A stretch of 41,846 nucleotides of DNA from Bacteroidales bacterium (lineage in GTDB: Bacteria; Bacteroidota; Bacteroidia; Bacteroidales; Bacteroidaceae): NCBI GenBank assembly GCA_004555245.1, contig SFIS01000017.1, forward strand, positions 1-41,846, read 5' to 3'. Under the pieces are notes generated by a model. It saw nothing but the letters and a program-made list of their open reading frames with translations. It was not told the DNA's origin and ran no database searches. Shown here piece after piece: positions 23,471 through 32,441 of this stretch (positions are counted from its first letter, which is position 1; every line of letters starts with the position of its first letter). A program made the position numbers and the translations under genes.

Positions 23471-24838
23471 ATGAAAGACTATAAAGATTTGAAGATTGCC
23501 GTTGCAGGCACGGGATATGTCGGTCTGTCGATAGCCACCCTGCTTGCCCAACACCATGACGTTGTTGCGGTTGACGTGTTGAAAGAGAAGGTTGACATGA
23601 TCAACGACCGTCGCTCGCCGATACAGGACGAATACATCGAACGCTACCTTCGCGAGAAGCCTCTTCGCCTCAAAGCCACCTTGGACGGCAGGTCTGCATA
23701 CCGCGACGCCGACTATGTCATCATCGCCGCACCGACAAACTACGATCCGGTGAAGAACTACTTCGACACAACGCATGTAGAAGAGGTGATAGACCTCGTA
23801 CTTGAGGTGAACCCGAATGCAGTGATGGTAATCAAATCCACCATACCTGTCGGCTACACCCGCTCGCTCTATGTCCGCTATGCGAGACGTTTCGCAGAAG
23901 AGGCGGCCAAGTCGCCCGCAATGACGGAGAAGCGTAAGCTGCGCCTGCTCTTCTCGCCGGAGTTCTTGAGAGAGAGCAAGGCACTGTACGACAACCTGTA
24001 TCCCTCGCGCATCATCGTAGGATACCCAAAACTGATAGGCCGCGAGTTTGACAAAGAGGACGAAGCCATCAAACGCATCATGGGCAACCATCTCCGCGAG
24101 GCGGCCGAGACCTTTGCCCGCCTGCTGAAGGAGGGCGCACTGAAGGAGGACATCGACGTGCTGTTCATGGGAATGAAGGAAGCCGAGGCTGTGAAACTCT
24201 TTGCCAACACGTATCTCGCGCTGCGTGTCTCCTATTTCAACGAGTTAGACACATACGCCGAGATGAAGGGTCTCGATGCCAAGGCTATCATAGAAGGCGT
24301 GGGTCTCGACCCTCGCATCGGCACACACTACAACAACCCGTCGTTCGGATACGGAGGATATTGTCTGCCAAAAGATACGAAACAGCTGCTCGCCAACTAT
24401 CAGGACGTGCCTCAGCAGATGATGACCGCCATCGTGGAATCCAATCGCACTCGAAAGGACTATATCGCCGACGCAGTGTTGCAGAAAGCGGGATGGTACG
24501 GCTACAGCAGCCGTAACGAATACGGCAGCACGGCACACGGCACCAAGGAAGAGGCTCCGGTGATCGGAGTATATCGCCTGACGATGAAATCCAACTCCGA
24601 CAACTTCCGACAGTCTGCCATCCAAGGCATCATGAAACGCATCAAGGCGAAGGGCGCAGACATCATCATCTACGAGCCGACGCTTGAAGACGGCACCACA
24701 TTCTTCGGTTCAGCCGTTGTTAACGACATCGAGAGATTCAAGAATGAGGCTGATGCTATCATCGCAAACCGCTACGACTCTTGTCTCGACAACGTTAAGG
24801 AAAAAGTATATACACGCGACATCTTCAGACGCGACTGA
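23471..24838 (+). CDS. UDP-glucose 6-dehydrogenase family (nucleotide-sugar dehydrogenase)
   Basis: A 455-aa NAD-dependent enzyme oxidising a UDP-hexose to the uronate, used for capsule or polysaccharide precursors. GTGYVGLSIATLLAQHHDVV is the N-terminal NAD-binding motif. VIKSTIPVGYT and LLFSPEFLRESKA are conserved. FGYGGYCLPKDTKQL carries catalytic Cys298. The C-terminal domain has VIGVYRLTMKSNSDNFRQS. UDP-glucose is the likeliest substrate but UDP-GlcNAc or GDP-mannose types are related. Start at ATG 23471 gives the usual N-terminus; an earlier frame from 23405 adds an atypical tail over the -7 box. No other sugar genes are adjacent. Confidence 0.9.
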   Translation: MKDYKDLKIAVAGTGYVGLSIATLLAQHHDVVAVDVLKEKVDMINDRRSPIQDEYIERYLREKPLRLKATLDGRSAYRDADYVIIAAPTNYDPVKNYFDTTHVEEVIDLVLEVNPNAVMVIKSTIPVGYTRSLYVRYARRFAEEAAKSPAMTEKRKLRLLFSPEFLRESKALYDNLYPSRIIVGYPKLIGREFDKEDEAIKRIMGNHLREAAETFARLLKEGALKEDIDVLFMGMKEAEAVKLFANTYLALRVSYFNELDTYAEMKGLDAKAIIEGVGLDPRIGTHYNNPSFGYGGYCLPKDTKQLLANYQDVPQQMMTAIVESNRTRKDYIADAVLQKAGWYGYSSRNEYGSTAHGTKEEAPVIGVYRLTMKSNSDNFRQSAIQGIMKRIKAKGADIIIYEPTLEDGTTFFGSAVVNDIERFKNEADAIIANRYDSCLDNVKEKVYTRDIFRRD

Positions 24839-24897
24839 CAAAACACGAAAGCATGTGCTCTCTCTTCAGGGCAGAACAATTACATATCTCAAAAACC

Positions 24898-26232
24898 ATG
24901 TACTACAGAACACACAACATCATCTGCAAGATAATAACGCTGCTGCTCTGCCTCGCCTTCGCATCGTGCGAGAAAGCCTTCATCCCGGACGAGGACAACG
25001 ACGGGAAAGAGCAGGGCGGCAACGGAACCCGTCACGACGTGACGATACAGACGCGCGCCACGACAAACGGCACCGTTTTCCCGCTGCATATCACTGTGAC
25101 AACAAGAGACGGCGCGACAGTGGCGACACAGGATGTCGCCAACGCATCGGAGAAGATAAAGCTGAAGCTTCAGGACGGCGACTACCATATCTCAGTCGCC
25201 AACAGCATTGATATGAGCAACGGCTGGAGCACCACGCCTGCCGTCAGAGGCGGAGCAGATTTCTCAGTGCAGGGAAAGGCAGCGACAGTGAACATCATTC
25301 TGTCTTACGCCGTGGCAAGCGTCAACATCACTCTGGACGGCGTGGCGGCTGAAGCCACAAACGTCAGCGTACAGCTGTCGCCTCTCAGCAACAGCCTGTC
25401 GCAAGACGGGACATACAGCGGATCTGCCACCGTCACCATTCCTTGCAGCAAGACCTCTGCCGGGACATGGAGCACGGGGGCGGCATACGTCTATCCCAGT
25501 GCAGCCGACCTCACCAATATCTCCATCAGTATCTCCACGCCAGGCGGCACAGAGACATACAGCGTGGTATATGCCGACAGGCTGACAGCATCAGTGCCCT
25601 ATTCCTTCACCGGCACCTACAAGGGCGGAGAAAGCGGTACATCAGAGATTACGGGAGACATATCGCAAGGCGAGTGGCAGCCGGAGGTTGGCGGGACATT
25701 CTCGTTCGGACCGTCAGGCAATAACGCTTTCGACAACATTCATGCCATTCCGCTCGTAGAGACAGCCAGCCTGCCGGGTGTAGGCACATTATGGAACGGG
25801 CATATCGTGATGCTTCAGTTGAGCGAAGAGGGTAGCAATCCCGTAGAGATGCTACTTATGAGCAGGAACGAATGGACCGGAATGACATCTGCCTTCTACG
25901 AGTCTGACCCTTATGTTGCACAGAACATAGCACAGCAGTATGCTGAAGACGAGCTGACGGGATGGCACATCCCCACGACAGACGAGGCTCGCAGCATTAA
26001 AGACAAATGGGGAGGCGACGCCCTGACAGCCATCAACACCACTCTTTCCGGCGCATCGCTCACGCCGCTTACAGCGACAGACACCAACGGCAACGTTCGC
26101 TATCTGTGCAACGAAGCCCAGACAACCTTCTCTTTCGCTCCGTCAAGTTCCATCACTGCAGCAGGGAAAACAGTGAAGACATACAGGCTGAGGGTGGTGA
26201 AACGAATAAGATTCAAGTTGAAAAACAGTTGA
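24898..26232 (+). CDS. Surface lipoprotein with fimbrillin-like domains (DUF4493-like)
   Basis: A 444-aa lipoprotein: signal ITLLLCLAFASC with the lipid-modified Cys at 24, followed by an acidic EKAFIPDEDND export-like stretch. Two beta-sandwich segments follow (about 40-250, with SVVYADRLTASVPYSFTGTY), resembling Bacteroidota fimbrillin/DUF4493-type proteins. A third, about 270-444, contains GWHIPTTDEARSIKDKWGGD, reminiscent of fimbrillin or Fib_succ_major-like C-terminal domains. It is probably displayed on the outer membrane. Assignment to a named family is uncertain. It starts 59 bp after the dehydrogenase gene, so may be read through. Confidence 0.6.
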   Translation: MYYRTHNIICKIITLLLCLAFASCEKAFIPDEDNDGKEQGGNGTRHDVTIQTRATTNGTVFPLHITVTTRDGATVATQDVANASEKIKLKLQDGDYHISVANSIDMSNGWSTTPAVRGGADFSVQGKAATVNIILSYAVASVNITLDGVAAEATNVSVQLSPLSNSLSQDGTYSGSATVTIPCSKTSAGTWSTGAAYVYPSAADLTNISISISTPGGTETYSVVYADRLTASVPYSFTGTYKGGESGTSEITGDISQGEWQPEVGGTFSFGPSGNNAFDNIHAIPLVETASLPGVGTLWNGHIVMLQLSEEGSNPVEMLLMSRNEWTGMTSAFYESDPYVAQNIAQQYAEDELTGWHIPTTDEARSIKDKWGGDALTAINTTLSGASLTPLTATDTNGNVRYLCNEAQTTFSFAPSSSITAAGKTVKTYRLRVVKRIRFKLKNS

Positions 26233-26252
26233 CAAGTGTTCTTTTGGTTGCC

Positions 26253-26333
26253 AAGCAAACGAGTTGACAAGATGACAAGTCAATTCCATTTGGCAGACAA
26301 GCAAACGAGTTGGCAAGATGACAAGTCAATTCC
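26253..26333 (+). repeat. Two 35-bp direct repeats 46 bp apart
   Basis: The 35-bp segments 26253-26287 and 26299-26333 (AAGCAAACGAGTTGACAAGA... versus the same with one change, TTGAC to TTGGC) lie in the gap before the glycosidase gene. They carry the GTTGACAAG motif seen at 8004-8021 and again at 26340-26348. Confidence 0.8.
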
Positions 26334-26367
26334 TTTTAGTTGACAAGTTGACAGCCATAACAAATCT

Positions 26368-27765
26368 ATGAAAACAAGAATCCTAATGTTGAGGTTTGCG
26401 CTATTCGCCTGCGCCTCTCTCGTTGCCATGCCATCGATGTCCCGGATGCCGGAGCGCACCGCAGAGAACGTGAAGCGATACACTGCATTGTGCCGCAAAC
26501 ACATCTATCGTGACATGAAAGGCATGTATCGCGAGGCGGGCAAATCCCTTGTCTTTCCCTTCCTTGCCCCCGGTAGCAACCAATATCTCGATATGCTGTG
26601 GGACTGGGATTCGTGGCTCAGCAACGTTGCGCTGCGCCAGATTCTGCTTGAACACGGCACAAAAGGGGACAGCGACGAGGCGTTGCGCTACGAGCAGGGC
26701 TGTGTGCTGAACGCCCTGCATTACGGCGGCATGGACGGTTGGATTCCGATATGGATAGAGCGCGACGCTCCGTCGCGCGAAGAGATGCTCTCTGTGCGCA
26801 ATCCTTGGAAGAGCAACATGCACAAGCCGACGCTTGCACAACACGCCGCCTTCATTGTGCGCAACATGAAGGGCGATGCTGAATGGCTTCGCGATGATTT
26901 CTACAAGCTGCAGGCTTTTGTCGATTTGTATCTCAACTACCACCGCCACCGCGCTACCGGTCTGATGTATTGGCAGACAGACGAGGCGATAGGCGTAGAT
27001 AACGACCCGAGCACGTTCTACCGCCCGCACGGCAGTTCCGGCTCAATCTTCCTCAACGCCTTGATGTATCAAGAGCTCCGAGCTATGGACTATCTCGCCA
27101 CACGCCTGAAGATGGAGGAGATTGCCAGACAGTTCCGCCGTGAAGCCGAGACGCTGAAGGCGAGCATACGTGAGCATTGCTGGGACAAGCGTGACGGCTT
27201 CTACTACAGTGTTGACCTCAACCTGCTGCCTGTCGAGCCACCGGCTGTGAGCGGCGTGAAGCCCGGCGAGCTGCATCTCCATGTCGGGCAGCCGCGGCAG
27301 TACGACTGCCTCATACAGCGGCTCAGCGTATGGAGCGGCTTCATGGCTATGTGGGCAGGCATAGCGACAGAGGAAGAAGCGAAAGAGATTGTATCGCGCC
27401 ACTACCGCGACACGCTTTCTTTCAACGCTCCGGCAGGCATCCGCACACTCTCTCCGCAGGAGAAGATGTACAACGTGAAGGCGAGCGGCAACCCGTCATC
27501 GTGGCAGGGACCGGTATGGATAAATGTCAACTATCTCGTTTTCCGCGGTCTGGTGCGCTACGGTTTTGTTGCCGAGGCGCGCGAACTGGCAGAGAAGACC
27601 ATCCTCCTGCTGGGCAGGGACTACGAGCGTTTCGGCGCTCTGCACGAATATTATCTGCCAGAGAACGGCGAGCCGGTGCTCAACAAAGGCTTTCAGAACT
27701 GGAACCTCCTCGTGCTGAATATGGCGGCATGGCTTGAAGGCAAGCCGGTGGTGGAAGAGTTCTGA
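26368..27765 (+). CDS. MGH1/GH63-like glycoside hydrolase
   Basis: A 465-aa secreted (alpha/alpha)6-barrel protein. The N-terminal RFALFACASLVAMPSMSR looks like a signal. Motifs of mannosyl-oligosaccharide glucosidase / MGH1-like hydrolases are present: LDMLWDWDSWLSNVAL (16 residues near 75), MYWQTDEAIGVDNDPS, and SSWQGPVWINVNYLVFRGL near the C-terminus, with GFQNWNLLVLNM at the end. Clan members cleave alpha-glucosidic or alpha-mannosidic bonds by inversion using acidic residues in these blocks. Substrate unknown. It converges on the RiPP-associated barrel gene. Confidence 0.85.
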   Translation: MKTRILMLRFALFACASLVAMPSMSRMPERTAENVKRYTALCRKHIYRDMKGMYREAGKSLVFPFLAPGSNQYLDMLWDWDSWLSNVALRQILLEHGTKGDSDEALRYEQGCVLNALHYGGMDGWIPIWIERDAPSREEMLSVRNPWKSNMHKPTLAQHAAFIVRNMKGDAEWLRDDFYKLQAFVDLYLNYHRHRATGLMYWQTDEAIGVDNDPSTFYRPHGSSGSIFLNALMYQELRAMDYLATRLKMEEIARQFRREAETLKASIREHCWDKRDGFYYSVDLNLLPVEPPAVSGVKPGELHLHVGQPRQYDCLIQRLSVWSGFMAMWAGIATEEEAKEIVSRHYRDTLSFNAPAGIRTLSPQEKMYNVKASGNPSSWQGPVWINVNYLVFRGLVRYGFVAEARELAEKTILLLGRDYERFGALHEYYLPENGEPVLNKGFQNWNLLVLNMAAWLEGKPVVEEF

Positions 27766-27880
27766 GCACAAGATTGTCATCTGACAGACGTGCGAAAACG
27801 GGAGACTTGCCTATTTCATGCCTATATGCATAGCTATATGACAGCCATCCCCTTCCCCACGCCTCATGTCAGAGACCGCC

Positions 27881-29995
27881 TCATCTCGTTTCGGTGTCAA
27901 GTATGGCAGAACGAGGCTTGTCGTCCATCTGCACATCCTGATATTTATGCTTCTTGCCATAAACGAAGCGATAGCTGACACGCACTGCAAACATATTGCA
28001 GTCTGTGCGCGGGCTGTATGTGTCGGTGAGCCTGACATACCCGTCGCGTCTCAGTTCTGTCCTTGACGGCGATGTCATGCCGGGGTTCTTCAGAGAGAGA
28101 GCAAACGACCAGTCCCCAGCCGCATATCCCAGATGCAACGAGAGTTGCTGCGGACGTTTCGCAATGCCGCCGGCACTGTCCAGCGTTTTCCTCCCCGTCA
28201 TGTACAGCAGTTTACACTGCCATCCCTTGTCATAATATGTAAGTTCAGAACTTGCGTTCCATGCATCAAGAGTATTCAGATATCCGATACGCTGTTTCGT
28301 GTGCGTATATTGAATGGAATTTGACCATTTGAGTTTGTCGGGCAAGATTTTCAGCATCAGTTCGCCATATACGGCACAGCGTTCGTATGTTCCGCCATTG
28401 CGGAACTGATGCATATACAGACGACGCACGTCATCGCAAAATATGTCCTCATAAATTTCTTTTCCGTTGTGGTCGTATTGCGAGAAGAGCTGTAAACCTC
28501 CCCATTTGTGAAAGCTGTTCAGCGAGATGTTTGCGGAGAACAGGCGTCCCATGTCTTGCTCGCTGTTGCCGGCAAGAATCTGATACTCGTCTATTCTCTT
28601 CTCTCCGCTGTTATAGTATTTCATGTCGGGGCTGTTTACTCCGGTAAAGAATGCACCGTCAAGCATCGTTCTCTTGCCAAGCGAAATCTGATAAATCACA
28701 GACGGGGTGAGGTATGTTCTGGTGTATGACTCTTTCTCTGCATCGATGGTCTGTATGCGTTCCTGCAGTTGCAGTGTCAGTCTGAATTTCCCAGGTATGA
28801 CTTGGAGATTGCATCCTGGCATGATGATGGCCTGCCCCTCTGTCAGGCTGTTCGCTGCAGGCGTGCCGTTCTCGATGTATATGTTGTCAGAATGTGCATA
28901 ACGATAAGTCATGCAGGCGAACAGATTCACCCTTTTGTTCAGCTTGTGTGTCAGTGTCATTTGCGGGCGGAGGAAGTAGTAGTCTTCTTCCGTCTTGGAC
29001 AGATATGCGTCAAAAGCCTGATAATCTCTCAATTGCCGTGTATGGTTGTAGCTTGCATCTACAACGGTTTCCAGCGATGTCTTCTTGTTGAAACTGCTTT
29101 TGCAGTATATTTTCAGTGTCGGCGACAGGTTGTCGTTATGCCGGAAATCTTTCGTGTCTGTCTTCCCGATGTCGCTGACGGTCTGCTCCTGCCGAGTCTC
29201 TTTTGCATCATGATTGCCGCGCAGCGACGCTGCAATCTGCAATTTGCTCTTCTTGCCGTTGAACATATATGCCAGTCTCACGCCTCCCCCGTTGGCATGT
29301 ATGTCAGAAGGCAATGTTGTGACGTTCTTTTCTACATCCCCGTCCAGAAACGGCATCAGCGTGTATGTCTCCGTGCCTCGGTCAGGAGAGAAATGGAGAT
29401 ATTTCCCTGTCAGCTGTATGTTGAATTGTGATTTCTTGCAGAACATCTTCCAGTCGAGCATACCGTCACCCGCCGCTTTGTTGAGGTTTTGGTTTGCCTG
29501 TGCCGTAGCGATGCCGCCGTTTTCCCTTATCCTCAATATGAAATCAATCACCGACGTCGCCATAGGATGATTAGGGTCATGCCGCTGATAGTAGTCAATG
29601 CGGATGATATCTTTTGGATAAAGGGTCCTTATCTCGTTTTTCGTTGCTTCACGGCCGTTGATGCACAGCATCGTTGCCTGCCCGTTTGTCGTCACCGTCC
29701 CATCAATTGGGTCAACTCCAAGTCCGGGTATCGAAAGCAATGACAGCGCCGAATATCCGTCAAACGAGTGTCTTTTTATCTTGCTGCTGAGATTGATGAT
29801 GAGTTTATCGTCTTTCACGACAATCTCCCTGCCTGTCACCACTACCTCGGGAATCTCCTTGCCCTGCATCACAGTGTCTCTTACAGTGGATGCCTCTGTC
29901 GTCAAGGCATGTAAATGACAAACAAGCAGAATCAATACAGTTCTGGCTCTCACAGTGATAGTATTCTGGAAAAGATGCACATTATATCTCATCAT
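27881..29995 (-). CDS. Outer-membrane beta-barrel protein 1 (TonB-receptor-like), paired with precursor peptide 1
   Basis: A 704-aa outer-membrane protein of the OMP_b-brl_3 / TonB-dependent-receptor-like group. The start is ambiguous: ATGs at 29995/29992 give a signal peptide (RARTVLILLVCHLHALTTEA), while an ATG at 30049 overlaps the precursor stop. The mature N-terminus has a plug-like domain (EVVVTGREIVVKDDKLIINL, VDPIDGTVTTNGQATMLCIN, RIDYYQ) followed by repeated barrel strands and ends SAILDTETR. It is clearly paralogous to the barrel at 35658-37742, sharing CINGREA-K-EI-TL-PKDI-RIDYYQ. It lies directly downstream of precursor 1. Role inferred: peptide export, uptake or immunity. Confidence 0.82.
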   Translation of the reverse strand: MMRYNVHLFQNTITVRARTVLILLVCHLHALTTEASTVRDTVMQGKEIPEVVVTGREIVVKDDKLIINLSSKIKRHSFDGYSALSLLSIPGLGVDPIDGTVTTNGQATMLCINGREATKNEIRTLYPKDIIRIDYYQRHDPNHPMATSVIDFILRIRENGGIATAQANQNLNKAAGDGMLDWKMFCKKSQFNIQLTGKYLHFSPDRGTETYTLMPFLDGDVEKNVTTLPSDIHANGGGVRLAYMFNGKKSKLQIAASLRGNHDAKETRQEQTVSDIGKTDTKDFRHNDNLSPTLKIYCKSSFNKKTSLETVVDASYNHTRQLRDYQAFDAYLSKTEEDYYFLRPQMTLTHKLNKRVNLFACMTYRYAHSDNIYIENGTPAANSLTEGQAIIMPGCNLQVIPGKFRLTLQLQERIQTIDAEKESYTRTYLTPSVIYQISLGKRTMLDGAFFTGVNSPDMKYYNSGEKRIDEYQILAGNSEQDMGRLFSANISLNSFHKWGGLQLFSQYDHNGKEIYEDIFCDDVRRLYMHQFRNGGTYERCAVYGELMLKILPDKLKWSNSIQYTHTKQRIGYLNTLDAWNASSELTYYDKGWQCKLLYMTGRKTLDSAGGIAKRPQQLSLHLGYAAGDWSFALSLKNPGMTSPSRTELRRDGYVRLTDTYSPRTDCNMFAVRVSYRFVYGKKHKYQDVQMDDKPRSAILDTETR

Positions 29996-30038
29996 CAGCA
30001 CACACATTTTCTGCACACTCGCTTGACATTTCTGTGGT

Positions 30039-30254
30039 TTAGATTTCATAGCGTCCGCATATAATAACACTGGGGCATCCCTGATAGTCAGAGCAGAAAC
30101 TGTAGTCTTCACAGATTCCTTCTGTGTCAGCAGAAACATCCAAATCATACAGTCCACCCACAGACAGCGGGTCGGTCTCTAATCTCTGTTCCAGCTCTTC
30201 AAGGAAGAACTGTGGAAGCTCATTGTTCAACGAGCTGATTTTCTTGTTGTCCAT
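30039..30254 (-). CDS. RiPP precursor peptide 1
   Basis: A 71-aa peptide. Residues 1-38 are a leader shared with precursor 2 (differing only at residue 5), with LETDPLSVGGLYDL placing a Gly-Gly at 33-34. The core is Asp/Ser-rich with cysteines at 48, 54, 60 and 66, exactly C-x5-C-x5-C-x5-C-G, and ends GRYEI. The small size, leader/core structure and the radical-SAM/SPASM gene in the same locus make it a strong candidate substrate. It has its own promoter and is followed directly by barrel protein 1, whose possible ATG at 30047-30049 overlaps the last codons. Confidence 0.85.
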   Translation of the reverse strand: MDNKKISSLNNELPQFFLEELEQRLETDPLSVGGLYDLDVSADTEGICEDYSFCSDYQGCPSVIICGRYEI

Positions 30255-30297
30255 AATGTTTAGATTTTTATTAGTATTGTTAATAGATTTCGATGTG

Positions 30298-30329
30298 CAA
30301 AATTAGTCTTTTTTCATAGATTGTGCAAG
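30298..30329 (-). promoter_or_regulatory. Promoter of the precursor 1 / barrel 1 unit
   Basis: Minus-strand CTTG (30326-30329), 20 bp, then TAATTTTG (30298-30305), 44 bp before the start codon. A second TAATTTTG at 30415-30422 has poorer spacing to a -33-like ATTG. The 225-bp gap (30255-30479) between this unit and the gene upstream holds nothing else. Confidence 0.6.
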
Positions 30330-30479
30330 ACAGTCTGAACCTCTTGTGTCATGTTTCCATAACAGACATTTTGAATATCAGCAATTTGAGACAGAAGCAA
30401 CAGACATTGTGTAACAAAATTATCAGTAATCCTAATATCCAATTCTGCTCTAAGTGATGTTTATATAGCGAAGTCTGTT

Positions 30480-32441
30480 TTACCACCATATCTGTCTGCC
30501 CGCATTGATCGTGAATATGCGTTCTTCATTTCCGGAAGCCACACAGCGCAGCAGAAGAAGAGCCATGGCAGGCACATTGCCAAACGATACCGAGAAGCCA
30601 TTTGCCGTCTGCTTGCCAAGGGATTTCCATCCCATATCAAAATATAGAAGTTCATATATATTCCCAGGAATAATAAGGTTGGCATCGTTTTTTGGAGAAT
30701 AAACCACCTTGTCAATATTTACAGGTTTTCCGAAATCAACCCCGAATATAAAAGGGACATGAGCTTCTGTCTGGGTCAGATAGTCACCGTCAAAGGCGTA
30801 GTTCTTGTCATTCAAAGTGTCGTCTCCGAACGGGATTCCTTTTATCTGTTTCCCTTCAAAAAAGAAAGTAAGCTCGGATATTCCAGGATTCTTCCCCTCT
30901 GGCGACACATATCTAATATATCTGTATTTCCTGTTGCTGTCCGTGCAGAATTCGTTTGTCAACAGAGGTGTCCTTTCTACGATATGGAGCAATATAGGAT
31001 TTTTGAAATCAAGACTATTGCTCGCCTCAAAACGCGCTCCTTTGATAGGCGGCCAATAGTTTATGAAGTGAGCAGTCAGAGGGTATTTTCGGAAGAGTTT
31101 TGCAGTTGTCGTTTTCCCATATTGAGGGTTAAGGATTATCTTCTTTCCGCCAGAGAGGATAAACGGATTGCTCAAAGGCATCATCTCTCCTTGCCTGAAA
31201 ATAACGGGGAGATAGACCACCGAGTCAGCCATATCTATGAAAACATAACTGTCATTCGACTTTTTTGCATATACAGCGGGTGTCCAGCCTTTACCAGTCC
31301 TAAATGAACATAAGTAGGCATAGCCGTCATTTTTCCCTGACGAAATCTTCACCTCATAACATGGCATATATTCTTTTGTCACATCCTTTTTCCATGGGTA
31401 AGCAAACTGCTGCTGCGTCTCTTTGTCAGCCTCTCTGTCGTCATAGTCGTTCTCAATGCTTTCATAAGTACTCCTGATAACCTTGAAACATCGCTTTCTG
31501 AAACTGGTAGAGTATTCATAGTCACTTTCCACCTTGTTCTTCATGTCAAAGACAGAAGAATCAATTACATTCATCTTTCTTGCAACAGAATCGTTCTTCG
31601 CCACGGTATAAGTGCCGTCATCTGTCACAAGAGCCACCCAACTGTGCCCGTTTTTGCTGTAGTTCGCCCACACATCCACGCCATCTATCGCAACAGGAAG
31701 TGCGAGAGCGCGCATAACAGCCGCCTCATAGACACAATATTGTACACATGAACCTTTCCCTATTGCACGCAACTTGAACAGGTCAACCTGATACGGCATA
31801 TCATACGGCGTGCGCTTGAACCTCTCGCTTACAGCTTTATGTACAGACCAGAATGCCTGTTTCATGTCATTAACCCCTTCTATCAGAGGATAATATTCAT
31901 TGTACAAAGTGTCGCGCCAACCTTCAGACAGCTGTTCATGCAACACTCTGTACGGCAGAATATACCTACAGAACGTGTCAAAAGATATATCTTTCTTCCA
32001 TTTTGATTTTTTCCAGCACTCTGTCGCCTTGTCAATATTGTCAATGAGAAGACTTCGTGTGATATTCTTCGCGTCGGTTCTCGTATAGGGTTTGTCATGC
32101 TCTTTTACCGTAGCCCATATACTGCTCAACGAATCTGCATCCACCTTCGTTTCCAAGAGTTTCACTTTGTTCACGAAAGAATCTATAGCCGCACTTTCTG
32201 TATAGTAGTGTTCTTTCATGTTTTCTATTAGAAATGTGGCTGCCTTCAGCTTCAGCGTATCTCCGCGTTCAGTATAATGATCTATGACCTTCAGCAGTTC
32301 AGTTTGGTTTTTCCCTGCTATTGTCAGCGTGTCCGTCATTCTGCTGTCACATGACACAAGGGCTATTGTTACAGCCGTGATAAATCCAGCTGTGAGAAGT
32401 CTGTTTGTCATATATAAGAGTTTTTTGTCATCAACTGTCAT
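30480..32441 (-). CDS. Transglutaminase-like lipoprotein
   Basis: A 653-aa lipoprotein: signal TAGFITAVTIALVSC with Cys31. After a helical region, residues of about 215-280 form a transglutaminase-like (papain-type) core with Cys232 in GKGSCVQYCVYEAAVMRAL, His266 in NGHSWVAL and Asp274/275 completing a C-H-D triad. The C-terminal half is beta-rich and ends in a discoidin/F5-8-like segment (about 560-653, FGKPVNIDKVVYSPKNDAN). Such domains can be proteases, transglutaminases or amide-bond enzymes; activity is not known. The ATG overlaps the previous stop (ATGA), showing translational coupling. Last gene of the main RiPP operon. Confidence 0.75.
   Translation of the reverse strand: MTVDDKKLLYMTNRLLTAGFITAVTIALVSCDSRMTDTLTIAGKNQTELLKVIDHYTERGDTLKLKAATFLIENMKEHYYTESAAIDSFVNKVKLLETKVDADSLSSIWATVKEHDKPYTRTDAKNITRSLLIDNIDKATECWKKSKWKKDISFDTFCRYILPYRVLHEQLSEGWRDTLYNEYYPLIEGVNDMKQAFWSVHKAVSERFKRTPYDMPYQVDLFKLRAIGKGSCVQYCVYEAAVMRALALPVAIDGVDVWANYSKNGHSWVALVTDDGTYTVAKNDSVARKMNVIDSSVFDMKNKVESDYEYSTSFRKRCFKVIRSTYESIENDYDDREADKETQQQFAYPWKKDVTKEYMPCYEVKISSGKNDGYAYLCSFRTGKGWTPAVYAKKSNDSYVFIDMADSVVYLPVIFRQGEMMPLSNPFILSGGKKIILNPQYGKTTTAKLFRKYPLTAHFINYWPPIKGARFEASNSLDFKNPILLHIVERTPLLTNEFCTDSNRKYRYIRYVSPEGKNPGISELTFFFEGKQIKGIPFGDDTLNDKNYAFDGDYLTQTEAHVPFIFGVDFGKPVNIDKVVYSPKNDANLIIPGNIYELLYFDMGWKSLGKQTANGFSVSFGNVPAMALLLLRCVASGNEERIFTINAGRQIWW

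Noticed and set aside
27811..28038. Possible remnant of a second M50 gene after barrel 1
   Set aside because: Only the last barrel codons match the corresponding region after barrel 2; the following 18 codons do not resemble the M50 start.
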